Origin: Chondrosia reniformis
Taxonomy: Eukaryota > Porifera > Demospongiae > Chondrillida > Chondrillidae
Reading direction: 5' to 3'
NCBI GenBank assembly: GCA_947172415.1
Contig: OX359191.1
Coordinates: forward strand, 6,820,001 to 6,884,000
DNA length: 64,000 bases
Both the position numbers and the translations under genes were made by a program. The first letter of the stretch is position 1. Each line of letters starts with the position of its first letter. The notes below the pieces were generated by a model. That model was not told the origin of the DNA. It was given only the letters and a program-made list of their open reading frames with translations, and did not search any database. Positions 1 to 11,486 of this stretch are shown here, one piece after another.

Positions 1-3000
1 TATATAGATTATTGTTTAATTAATGTATGGTACATGTGATAATTAGTGTGTTTAATATAGTTTCAGATTGTATATAGTAATTAGTTATAATACATATAGT
101 CTGTTTACCTTGCAGTTCAAGTTCTCGTCAAGGAGAATGTTTCGAGCTGCAATATCTCTATGTATAAACATCTTCTTAGAAAGGTACGACATTGCATCAG
201 CTATTTCAACACAAAACTTTAAAAGGAGTCTACTGTTGTGCTTGTTATCTCTCTCCTGAAATCTATCATGAATGCGTAGAAAAACGTATGAAGTACTTAA
301 TATATAAAGAAAATCTGAGAGTCAAATGATGGCGGCATTTATATAGTCAAAGTTTTAATATAATCGCCTTTAGATCTTAAAGTTCTCATAGAAGATCGTG
401 TACATTAGATTATATATACGTATATATACGTATATACATGTAAATGTATTATTTTACTATTTGGAGAACTTACTGGTCTGACGCTTTAAGAAGATAATTT
501 CTCAGATCACCATTACTTGCTAGTTCCATTGCAATGAAAATCTGTAAACATAATATTATGTTGTTGTATATATAATTAAGTTCTTTATAACTACATAATA
601 TGTATACGTATACTATATGAGTAGTTTTACTGCTAATCTATTAACAAGTTGATATTTCATGAAGTGAAATATCAATTTTCATATATATTCTTGCATATAT
701 ACCTGTCATATACACAGTTGTTTTACTATATACTATGTACACACAGTACCTTGTCATCGTCCATGGCAACACCAACGAGTCTGACTATATTGGGATGGTT
801 AAACTGTCCTATTATGGCAGCTTCCTTCAGTAGTTTGATCTTCTCATCTTCACTTGCACCTTCTCTCAACCTCTTGACTGCCACTATCTTCCCATTCTTC
901 ACTCTTCCCTTGTACACTTCTCCAAACTGCCCCTCCCCCAGCTGGTGGGAGAGCTCTAGATTTCTAATGTCTAGTTCATTGAATTCCTTTCTTTTGTTAA
1001 TGTGAGTGTATAATTCTTCAGCATTACCAGAGGGCTCCCTGTAATATTTCTCCGGATCCAGAACACTATACATCTTGATAGCCAGGGAAATGAAGATATA
1101 ATTTCTAAGACTTAATCACAATATACGTATAGTGAATAGTTAATAGAATAAAGATTTCTTCTAACTGCATTGAACTTATCACTTATCTTTTGAAAGGATC
1201 ATCTTTCGACTTTTAGAGCGTCTAAAGATGCAGTTTTGTTGTCTCTTCTTGGTTGTCAGATGTTTCGACCCCGAGGGTCTTCTTCAGTCAGCTCTAAAAG
1301 TCGAAAGATAATCCTTTCAAAAGATAGTGATTAGTTATTGTGTTCCTGTAGCAGCATATACGTATACTGCTATGAGAAGCTAGCTCTATATAAGTAAGTA
1401 ATCCCCGTCATCACGACAACATATTGAACCTTTTAATTAGTCTGTCAATATATAATTTGCACTATATATATGTGCATCTATATACAATTAACTGAAGATC
1501 GATATCATGGAGGGCTTGCAGGATTGATTATTCTGTAAAATGCACAGTTCCTATGACATTGACTGTAGTTTCAGAAAATAGTCATGCATAACAATTGCAT
1601 TGTATCACCAAGACATCATATTTTCATTAAATAACATGTGTATATATATGCACATTTATATATACTCACATGACTTTCAGGTTCAATAGTCTGTTGCAGT
1701 ATTTCATGGTGATTTGATTTACCCTGCTGTTATGAAAACACACGACTGAACCAAAATTTCATATATCTAAATATGTACTCTAAAAGACATAACAATAATC
1801 AAGTGCATGCTGCCTAACTGAGGTACTGTACCAGTATACATAATTACATACAATATTATACATCCTATGTATATACAATATGTTTTGGTACCACAAACTA
1901 CATATATACCCACTGTATTTAATTTGTGATGTGCTTCTTGCTTGGTAAGGAGAGTGCATTCACAAGTTGATCCACTTGAGAATGTTTCTTTAGCTATATA
2001 CATTTACAATTAGTCTCAATATTATTATGTATGGATATATTTATAGACGTATGTACGTATGTAGCATTTATATGGAGATACATGTATGTATGTATGTACA
2101 TGAGATGAAATTAATATGTATATAATAATCATAATTGATAAGCTCCTGGTAATCAAGATACATATTTACAGAAACATGTACATATATATTTGCTGGCTGT
2201 AATGATCAAGTTTCTTTGCCTGTATATACCATATATAACTTTTTTGAATACAACCTTCTTACATGGGTTGGTCTTCCTTCCCTGTGTTCTTCTACGGAAT
2301 ACAATCCATCCTATACTGATGAGCAAAAGGACACTGGCAATCAGTAGAAGAAGAGATAAAGATATTACCACAGCAGCTGTGGCTGAATTGCCATCCATCT
2401 GAGAATTAACTAAAGTATAGTATAAACAGAATAACCTGTTGAAATCTATATGTTATACCTTACATTTGAAACTTACTATTATGGCAGGTATCTTCGATTT
2501 CATGTAGAGATGACATCGAAGTTATACAATCGGACTCTATGATACAGGAAACATATATTACACCTGCAATAATCATTTCATATACAAATACGTACATACA
2601 GTACACTATTCACCTACCGTTTATCATTATTTGTATGACAAAATAAGGTTTATCATGGGAGGTCAGGTTGCAAGGTATTTCAGTAGTTGTGAGAACTATG
2701 AAATTCTCTTTACTTCCAAAGCAGTTTCCCCAGTTATCTTCTTTTGGGATACTCACTATAGCTCTTAATTCAATAGAATCTTCTGGTTCAAACTGTAGCA
2801 CGCATACTTTTGGATTGTCACTATCACAAATATAATCACTTCTATCACAATAACAATTATACGTACACCGTGTGGAATAGAAATCATGGTATCTTAATGT
2901 CTTTTTTAAGAAAACTCGAAATACTTCTAAATAGCATCTTGAATCAGAATCATAACAATACTGGATATTCTTGATAGCTCCACTACAATTGAATCCTCTA

Positions 3001-3654
3001 GAATCTGATAAAAAATATCTCTTGGTATTTCGCAAGCAATCTATGACAATAGCATTAAATAACATTAAATAACATTAAATACAATATTTATTAAATAACA
3101 TTAAATACAATATAACATTTTTACAATATATATAAATGTATTATGGGGGCATAATTCTACAATTATTATCCATGCACCACACTACCTATAATCTGCAAAT
3201 GTTTCTCCTGCACAAATGCATTTGTATGGCAAAACTTCCCACAATGGAACCTGTGGAAATGGTCACCTCTCTAGAACAGTCATTTACTTAAAGTGGCAAA
3301 TTTAATCAAATCCCAAAAATTCACACTATTACTTTATTCTCTTAACCCGATCCAGTCTGAAAAAAACTTTTATTGCGGCCAAATAAATTAGGTCACATAT
3401 GTAGACAGCTGGATTAGGTTTGTGCAGGTTTGAATTCACTATAGATTTATTGATTGAAGCTTTGCGGCAAAACTACAGTGTTGTGGATTATGTGGAGTGC
3501 ACTGTACACGGCAATTAAAGTACTTTCTTATATGTGACCATGTAAGATATAATATATCAACTGCACTACATGAAAATGCTAATATATACTAACCTCCAAG
3601 AGTGTTTACCCAGAGTAGTGGCAGTAACAGTATGAAGAGACTAGAGGAGACCAT
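1..3654 (-). CDS. Receptor tyrosine kinase, 3' end cut by window edge
   Basis: Single-pass receptor tyrosine kinase; about 470 residues are visible. Exons read on the minus strand: 3654-3594, 3040-2618, 2563-2477, 2409-2263, 1993-1902, 1726-1670, 1073-750, 541-474 and 262-109; phases agree throughout. The first exon is a signal peptide (MVSSSLFILLLPLLWVNTLG). A Cys-rich ectodomain of about 180 residues matches no family I recognise. The transmembrane segment follows (about residues 203-226, then FRRR). The juxtamembrane region contains EKYYREP. The kinase domain shows the glycine loop GEGQFGEV, the lysine in VAVK, and the catalytic loop HRDIAARN; the AARN form marks a tyrosine rather than a Ser/Thr kinase. 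The DFG motif, activation loop and C-lobe lie beyond the left edge. The 1993-1902 and 1726-1670 exons rest on phase and splice consensus only. Ligand unknown. Confidence 0.85.
1171..1340. mobile_element. Foldback MITE-like element in receptor kinase intron
   Basis: Near-identical inverted arms of about 47 bp at 1171-1219 and 1291-1339 (core ATCTTTCGACTTTTAGAGC) flank a short centre. The centre contains, on the minus strand, CTGAAGA, then GACCC/GGGTC as a small hairpin, then GAAAC. A truncated relative sits at 17216-17370 in a DDB1 intron, and more diverged relatives lie near 45270-45400 and 55660-55860. There is no coding capacity, so it is a non-autonomous element. Confidence 0.7.
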
Positions 3655-4423
3655 TCTGAAAGTTGTTGCTTATATGTAACCCAAAAATGCTATAATAAAC
3701 TTGCACAAGCTTTTCTTTCTTTCTGTACATGTATTTATTTACAGAGCTTGACTAAAAGTGAAATTACTTTCAACTTCAATGTTTATTTGATCACTGCATG
3801 TTTATATAACATGCCATGTGCAGTTAAGGTGAACACGAACATCTAGTCATGCATGTCATTTCAAATTTGTGTACTGAATTATACTCACTACTGCTACACG
3901 CAAAATTGATTGATATAAAATGAGATGATAGAAAACCAGTCGGTTGAGTTAAAAGAAACACAGTTGGACCTGAAAATGTTGTCACTACATGCAGAAACAG
4001 CTGCTATATAAAACTATCAAATATAATGGAATAATTCTCTTTAAGAAGTAAACACCTTTCTTTCCCTTCACACTAGGAAGGCATATCTTCGCTGTTCAAG
4101 TGAATCTTTAGTAGCATAATTTCTTTGTTGCATGCACGAATACTGGATTCAGTTTGTTCAATTTCAACACCCAACTCCTGTATCTGAAAGCAAAATAAAT
4201 ATATTGAAAGTTAAATTGGTTAATTCCTTTATCATTTGCACATTGTACATACAGTATGAAAAACCATACACCCCGTTGTGCACCGTTGCATAACTATAAT
4301 AAGAGGCACTTTGGCCTCTTATTAGAGTTATACAATGTGATATCCTGCCGAAAACTCAGTAAAGATACAGGAGTCTTTTCTTTTCTGTAATACAGTATAA
4401 ACATTAGCCTGACTTAACAAGTT

Positions 4424-4595
4424 ACCTACAATGTTTCATATGCAGGCTGAGCATCTTCTATAGGGATTGAGCAATAATGGTGAATGTGTGTTGTTTTCCT
4501 TTAACAAGTTAAGTCTTCTACCTACAATGTTTCATATGCAGGCTGAGCATCTTCTATAGGGATTGAGCAATAATGGTGAATATGTGTTGTTTTCC
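4424..4595. repeat. Two-copy tandem duplication, period 96 bp
   Basis: About 76 bp beginning ACCTACAATGTTTCATATGC at 4424 recurs almost unchanged at 4520, separated by about 20 bp. The high identity implies a recent duplication. Confidence 0.85.
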
Positions 4596-5420
4596 CAGCA
4601 TCCTTAGATTCTAGCCACCTTATATGGGAGGATTTCATTGGACTATGTGGCATCTTTAGTTTGGCTTTTACACTGCAGCTGTCTTTTACACTTTTAATGT
4701 TTGTAATAGCCTTGGATACCTTTCAATTTTAAAATATTTTATTATTAAAGTACTATAGGCTCTTTTACACAATAGGCAGAATAGGCATATGTGAATATTT
4801 TACAGAACAGGCATATATATAGCATATAGGAAAATGGTATCTTAAATTTTTCATGTCCAATGGCTACATTAGTACATTAGTACAATGCAAGTGTGATGTG
4901 AATATGTTGAAAGTGACTCATTGTAAGACATTTTCAATATTGTGGCATTCCCTTTGGCGACAATTAGCGGCACTCCCACCATACCCCCCCCCACTGGGGT
5001 AGATTGGTTAGCTCTTCAATTTCAGTCTGATGTCAAGTGTTAGACAAATGTGAGCTTAGAGATACACATACTAGCAGCTTCATATAATGATTAGCCTTTG
5101 TAGCAAGTTGGTAATAGATTCCTTTGATCATAATATGTTATGACAATATACTTCTTCTTTATACGTCTTTATACTTTAGAGTCAATGGTCTGAAACGTTC
5201 CATATGAAGTCAACTGTAGTGCAATATTTAGTAGCTATCAATTTCAGGATGTTTTCTAGGGAAACAATACTGGTCCCAGTACTATACTCTTAATTCTGAG
5301 AAAGGTAGGTACATTGTACTTACCTACGTATGTTTCATAGCTAATTAAGCTTCTGGATCAATTTGACATTAAAAGTAGGAAAATGAGAATACAACTACTG
5401 TAGCTAAAAAGGCCACATTT

Positions 5421-5815
5421 GTGTAAGAGGTATCTTTATAACCAGTCAACTACATGGACACATATGTAAGAGGTATCCTTGTAACCAGTCAACTACATGG
5501 ACACGTGTGTAAGAGGTATCCTTGTAACCAGTCAACTACATGGACATGTGTGTAAGAGGTATCCTTGTAACCAGTCAACTACATGGACACGTGTGTAAGA
5601 GGTATCCTTATAACCAGTCAACTACATGGACATGTGTGTAAGAGGTATCCTTGTAACCAGTCAACTACATGGACACGTATGTAAGAGGTATCCTTGTAAC
5701 CAGTCAACTACATGGACATGTATGTAAGAGGTATCCTTGTAACCAGTCAACTACATGGACACGTGTGTAAGAGGTATCCTTGTAACCAGTCGACTACATG
5801 GACATGTGTGTATAC
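5421..5815. repeat. 43-bp minisatellite, about 9 copies
   Basis: The unit carries GTAAGAGGTATCCTTGTAAC followed by CAGTCAACTACATGGACA. Copies differ mainly in one alternating dinucleotide (ACGTGTG versus ATGTGTG), a pattern expected from unequal exchange of a two-unit block. Confidence 0.95.
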
Positions 5816-6060
5816 ATGTGGTACACAGAAATACACTGAAAGGTATATGTCAGTGATGAACAGTGGAAATCCCAGAAACAGCTGTCTGGCCCAGTGGATA
5901 ATGAGAAGAAAAAAATTGGCATGAAACCATATCCTCATCCAAAGTTCTATAGATATTCCCTAAGTAATAATTCTAGGAAAGAGTCTATTCTACCATTCTA
6001 AGTATGCTTCATTATCCTCATGGTGATGTCAACCATGTTTGTAGGAATAGGATGCTTTAC

Positions 6061-6771
6061 TTAGTTAATTCTGTTTAATACCTTGGTTGACTGCAGCTGG
6101 TGCAGGTTGGTCCTCAAAGTCAGTTCCTGGTCCAAACAGGATATCACATCCATCAACTGCCTCTCTCTAGCCCTCGCCTTTGGGAGCGTAGAATTACCCA
6201 AGCTAGACTGTAGCTTCGCCTCGAGCTGTGCAAGTTCCTTCTGATGTCTTTTTAAAAGGCTTTCCTTCTCCTTAAAAATCTTCAACAGCTCGTCTTTGTG
6301 ATCATTTAGCAGCTTCAACTTTTCTGGATCTTCGCTTAAAGAAGAAATGGCACAATCCAGGTTTGAAGCGATCATAGTGACTCCTTGTAAGCGTTTCCGC
6401 AAACTTCGTTTCATTCGACCAAGCAGAAGCTCGGAGCGTCGCAGAGCCTTATGTTTGATCAAATATCCTTTTGGCTTCTTGTGAGAAGGCTGAGACACAA
6501 AAAAATCCGCGTCCTTCAACGCAAAGGTAACCTGTTTCTTGTGCTTGCCCCACTGTGCCCAAACAAGAAGAGGTCTCTCCTCCGGACTCATTCGTCTCAT
6601 GCAGTTGTGCCATATTTCTACCATGACTTGGGGCTTAGTCTTCTTGGTTGCGTTAGAAAGAACTTTAACGAGGTCACCACATGTCGTGTCTACGCTTACA
6701 CCACGAATTACGCGCCCCTGACCTTCCACTTCAACTACAAAGTCGAACTTGCTTTCTGCGTCTTCAGCCAT
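6061..6771 (-). CDS. N-terminal RASSF (RASSF7/8-like) protein, single exon
   Basis: An intact 236-residue intronless reading frame. Residues about 8-90 form a Ras-association domain of the N-terminal RASSF type. The pattern is FVVEVEGQGRVIRGV, TTCGDLV, EIWHNCMRRMSPEERPL and AQWGKHKKQVTFAL, which follows RASSF7-10 proteins closely. Residues about 115-225 are rich in charged heptads and should form a coiled coil, as in RASSF7/8. The family links Ras/Rap-type GTPases to cell adhesion, mitosis and stress signalling. The gene is head-to-head with DDB1, 237 bp between start codons. The lack of introns may reflect retroposition or ancestral intron loss. Which of the four family members it represents cannot be settled by eye. 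Confidence 0.85.
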   Translation of the reverse strand: MAEDAESKFDFVVEVEGQGRVIRGVSVDTTCGDLVKVLSNATKKTKPQVMVEIWHNCMRRMSPEERPLLVWAQWGKHKKQVTFALKDADFFVSQPSHKKPKGYLIKHKALRRSELLLGRMKRSLRKRLQGVTMIASNLDCAISSLSEDPEKLKLLNDHKDELLKIFKEKESLLKRHQKELAQLEAKLQSSLGNSTLPKARARERQLMDVISCLDQELTLRTNLHQLQSTKVLNRIN

Positions 6772-7008
6772 TTTGTAAAACTGTAAACACGATTACCGAT
6801 AAGAAACCACAAGTCATCAGGGTACATCTTCAGCACATGTAGTGCCTTTGGACTTCAATGTTAGGAGTATACACTTGCTAAGGGACAGCCTCGCAGTGAA
6901 TCATACTTGTGTCAACGTTCGTCCACTATATTCCTTTCCGGAAGTGTAATTCTAAATTTCAGTGGGACGTCGGCCATTTTACGAGCACATTTACCTCCTT
7001 TGACCAGT

Positions 7009-10000
7009 ATGAGTTATAACTATATAGTCACAGCTCAGAAGGCTACAGCTGTTAGTCATTCGCAGACCGGCCATTTCACCAGTAAAGATGACCTCAATCT
7101 CCTCCTGGCGAAAGGGAACAGGCTGGAGGTATACTGTGTGACAGCAGAAGGACTCAAACCTCTTGTAGAGTACTCCCTCTATGGGACCATCTGTGCAATG
7201 CAGTTGTTCAAAGTTGAGGTGAGTGTGCACAAGTTCCTCTTGTTTACACAGCTTGTTTGCATTTCATTGTCAGCTGTGCATTGCTGTTGTTTTACATGTT
7301 ATTTGTAAGTATTAATCACATTGTCCCTGAAGGGTTTAAAGTAATTTGTTTTTAGGTATGTTAATAGATGTTTGTCATTATTTCATATGCGTGGGAATAT
7401 TCGCAAGATGAAATTTCATGAACATTTCTCACTTGCAAAGTTGAACGATGCTGCCATTTCTTACACTTTCAACAATGCAACAATTAATACTAATACATTG
7501 GCTATATAACTAATATAAATAATCAAGTACCCATTTGCGAAAATAAAACACAAAATTTTAGTTCAACTGACAATTTGTGAAAATTTTGCCTCACGAATAT
7601 TTCCATGTATATGGTATATTGGGTATTCATTATAGTCATTTACTTTCTATAGAAGGAAACAAAGGATTGGCTCTTTGTGCTTACCAGCAAGTACCACATT
7701 GCTATTGTGGCCTACGATGAGGAAGCAAGGGAGATTGTAACTAAAGCCTATGGAGATGCAAAGGTAAGTTTGCTGGTTGCCTAATAAGATGCCCTCTAGT
7801 TGCCTAATAAGGAGATGCCCTCTAATCGCCTAATAAGAAGATGCTCTCTAGTTGCCTAATAAGGAGATGCCCTCTAATTGCCTAACAAGGAGATGCCCTC
7901 TAATTGCCTAACAAGGAGATGCCCTCTAATTGCCTAATAAGGAGATGTTCTCCCTGCTATGATCTAGGAACGTGTTGGGAGGCCAACAGAGAGTGCTCCG
8001 CTGTGCATCATTGACCCAAATAGCAAGATTGCTGCTCTGTATATGTATGCTGGCATCTTGAAGATTGTGCCTTTGAAGTTTGAACAAGATGAGAAACTGA
8101 AGGCATTCAATATAAGGTATGTACATTTGAAATACTGTAAGTTAGGATGATTTGAGATATGTATGTAGTATCTATAGAAAAATTGATTATTTTGAGCATC
8201 AGCAGCACAATTTAGATAAAGAAATTGAGTATTTCAACCCATAGGTCTTCATCAGTAATGAATGAGGAAAGATGCAACCAGTTTAAATAGGATACTGTAT
8301 CTGTGTATGTACGTAGTTATACAACAATTTTAAAGCATGTTGTGTTGCTAGTGGCGACAGAACATTTAAGCTTTCTTAAAAGTTTAAAGTGTCATTTCAA
8401 GCAAAGAATTCTTGGAAACCAAGACATTGAACTTTGACCCTTCTTTATGAAAGGGATTATTTATTCCGCTGTGAATTAAATTTAGGAATAATACAAATGT
8501 AATCCAGAACAATTGTATAACAACCTTTCAAGACTCTATTAAAGTTGAGAGATTTTCCTAAACCTTCAGAAAACCCCCTGCACCCCTGGGTCAATGTAAT
8601 GCCCATGTTTTCCGTTTTAGCAATATTTATTATATTTATTGTTGTTTATTGTTGTTTATTGTTGTTTATTGTTGTTTATTGTTGTTTATTGTTGATATTT
8701 CCTGATTTGCAGTAACGTCACACACATACATGCAGTATGTGTGTGATGCAGTTGTTTGGTTTATGTACGTGTATATACAAAGTATTATATTCCTTTTAAA
8801 GTTTGTAGATAAGTTCTTTGTACAGTTTATGCTTATCTCTTATTTTCTCTTTACTCGTCCTAATGTACTGTGTGATACGTACTATTGCTTGCAATAGATT
8901 GGTGGACCTGTACATTGTCAACATGTCGTTCTTGAGCGGATATGACAAGCCAACACTAGTATATTCTTGTGGAGTGAGTATATACAATAACTGTATCTAG
9001 ACTGTATCATTACTGCATTATGACTGTATCACGACTAGTGTCATTCTTTGCCTCTGGATTTACCCCGCCCATTCATGTCTCCTGAGGCTAATCGAACACA
9101 GGATTGATGATGATTTCAACTTTAAGATCAGCTCTAAATTTTATAGTCCCATAATTTTTCAATGTATCATGACTGTATCACGACTGTAGCAGATCATTAG
9201 TAATGACATTAATGTACGTATGTACTTCCATTCGCTTGACACTGAAGTCTTCTTTGTAGTCCACTAGTGGAAAAAGGTGTATCAAGTCCTTTACTGTTGA
9301 CATCCAGCAGCAAGATTTAGTGCGAGCACCTTTGCAAGTGGACAAAGATGACCCAAACAGTTATTTGATGTTTCCCGTCCCCCAGCCCTCAGGGGGCGTG
9401 CTCAGTGTGGCTGATTATGCAATCACTTGGTACAATGGAATTAAACAAGTAATGACAGATTCGGCTTTTCTTAATGTAAGTCATTCATTACTAACTGGTG
9501 ATTATGTTGTGATTGTCACATGTAATATTGTGATTGTCACATGACCGCCTTATGATTGTCACATGTAATATTGTGATTGTCACATGACTTCCTTGTGATT
9601 GTCACATGACTGCCCTGTTAAGTTAAGATGGTCCCTCACTTATCTGAACCCAATGGGGATGCCCCTGGTTCAGATAAGTACATATGTGAAATGACTGGAT
9701 TGGTAAAGCAACAGAGTGTGTGTACACTTAATTTATGCCACGTACAACTTAATGCCTAATACCTTCTTCAACTAATCTAAAATAGCTATAATTGGTCTCT
9801 AGAGATACGTACAACAATAAGCTTCCTTTCACTAAAGTAGACATGTGGCCTTTCTTACATACATGTGTACATGTAAATGTTGATAGAAACAAAATCATAA
9901 TCCTGATAATCTGATTGGCCAGTTATTTGTGCTCCAGATACATAAAGTACCTCTACGTATATACACAAAGATTAATGAGTGGTGAGTTCATAGTGATCGT

Positions 10001-11452
10001 TTTTGTGTGTTTCCAGGGAGCCCAGATCAGTTGCTATGGTGAGGTGGACAGCAAGCGCTTCCTCCTTGGAGATGCAAACGGGTACCTCCACATGGTGTTC
10101 CTGACCACAGAGGAGAGCATGGAGGGAGACGTCACAGTGGTGGAACTGAAACTGGAAAAACTGGGAGAAGTAAGTGATGCTGCCGCTAGACTGCTCAAGA
10201 TAACCTACCTATCAAGACAGTACAGTGCAAACGACCTTACAGTGTTTCTTTCAGAGTATTTAGCAAGGGGGGGGCAAAATAATGATAATAGAAATGAAGG
10301 GGGCAAACATATTTAGTACACCAATGTTCATTCTAGCACATATATAGCATCTAACATTTGTCATTTTCAAGGGGGGGGGAGGCCTGAAAGAAACCCTGGA
10401 AGGTATTAGTCTCAAGGTTGCTGATCAGGTTTCATTTAAGGGGAGGGGCATTTTCATCCTTATTATAATATTGCCTTCCTTAGATTCTAGGTTAGCCAGA
10501 AATTCACAAAAGGTGCCATCCTGTTCAATAATAAAAGTTTCTTATCATCAGCAAACTTAATAAATCAGGGAGTGCACTAGTAGCAAGGTTAAAAATAAAA
10601 TAGATTTTCTGGGGTGCATCATGCCTCAGACCCGCTTACATGCACACGTGGACAATAAGAAGCCTTCCCCCTTTTCCCCAACATTTCCACAAAATTGAAA
10701 ACCCTCCTTCCCTTGGTATCTTTCCTCTATGTTTATGAGGCCCTGTTGACAAAGGAGGAAACTGTATCCTCATCCTCATCCTCTGAAGCTGTTTCAGTGC
10801 ATATTCTGTCATTGGCATATGGTGACTAGTGCTCTGTATTTCTTGTCCAGGTTTCCTCTCCAAAGAGTATCACTTACCTGGACAATGGAGTGGTGTTCAT
10901 TGGGTCCATGCTCGGTGACTCACAGCTCGTGAAACTCCTCAAGGATCCACTGCTCGGCACCGAAGACTGCTACATTCAAGTGCTAGAAACCTTTACCAAT
11001 CTGGGCAGTATTGTTGACATGGTTACGGTTGATCTAGACTGTCAGGATCATGATTCTGTGAGTGTGTCGACTCACCACTTTAACACATAAGAAGTGGCTT
11101 GCTATATGAGTATTATCTGTGGCTACGTATAAGGTTTAATTTTATTCAATTGGTTCTACAAATGCAATTGGATTAATTGACTTGGATGTTACCACATCCC
11201 ATTTCCATTTTGTTTTTTTTAGATTGTGACTTGCTCTGGATATGGAAGGAGTGGTAGCATCAGAATAGTTAAAAGTGGTATAGGGATAAATGAGGTAGCT
11301 TCCAATGAATTAGAGGGAATCAAAGGTACGTGTATATACATACATACATACATACATACATACATACATACATACATACATACATACATACATACATACA
11401 TACATACATACATACATACATACATACATACATACATACATACATACATACA

Positions 11453-11486
<34 letters not shown>

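Larger units (their letters stand above)
3655..6060. other. Gene-free repeat-rich interval
   Basis: This stretch lies upstream of the receptor kinase and downstream of the RASSF gene. I see no credible coding exon. It holds a tandem duplication near 4424-4595, a 43-bp minisatellite at 5421-5815, and minus-strand copies of an interspersed repeat whose relatives lie inside the DDB1 and STK38 introns (around 4740-4860 and 5830-5950). The receptor kinase promoter should be in the first few hundred bases, but no clear core element is visible. Confidence 0.6.

Noticed and set aside
1171..1340. A functional hammerhead ribozyme
   Set aside because: The core resembles one, but stem III and a UH cleavage site before the closing arm are missing in every copy I examined; kept only as a hypothesis.
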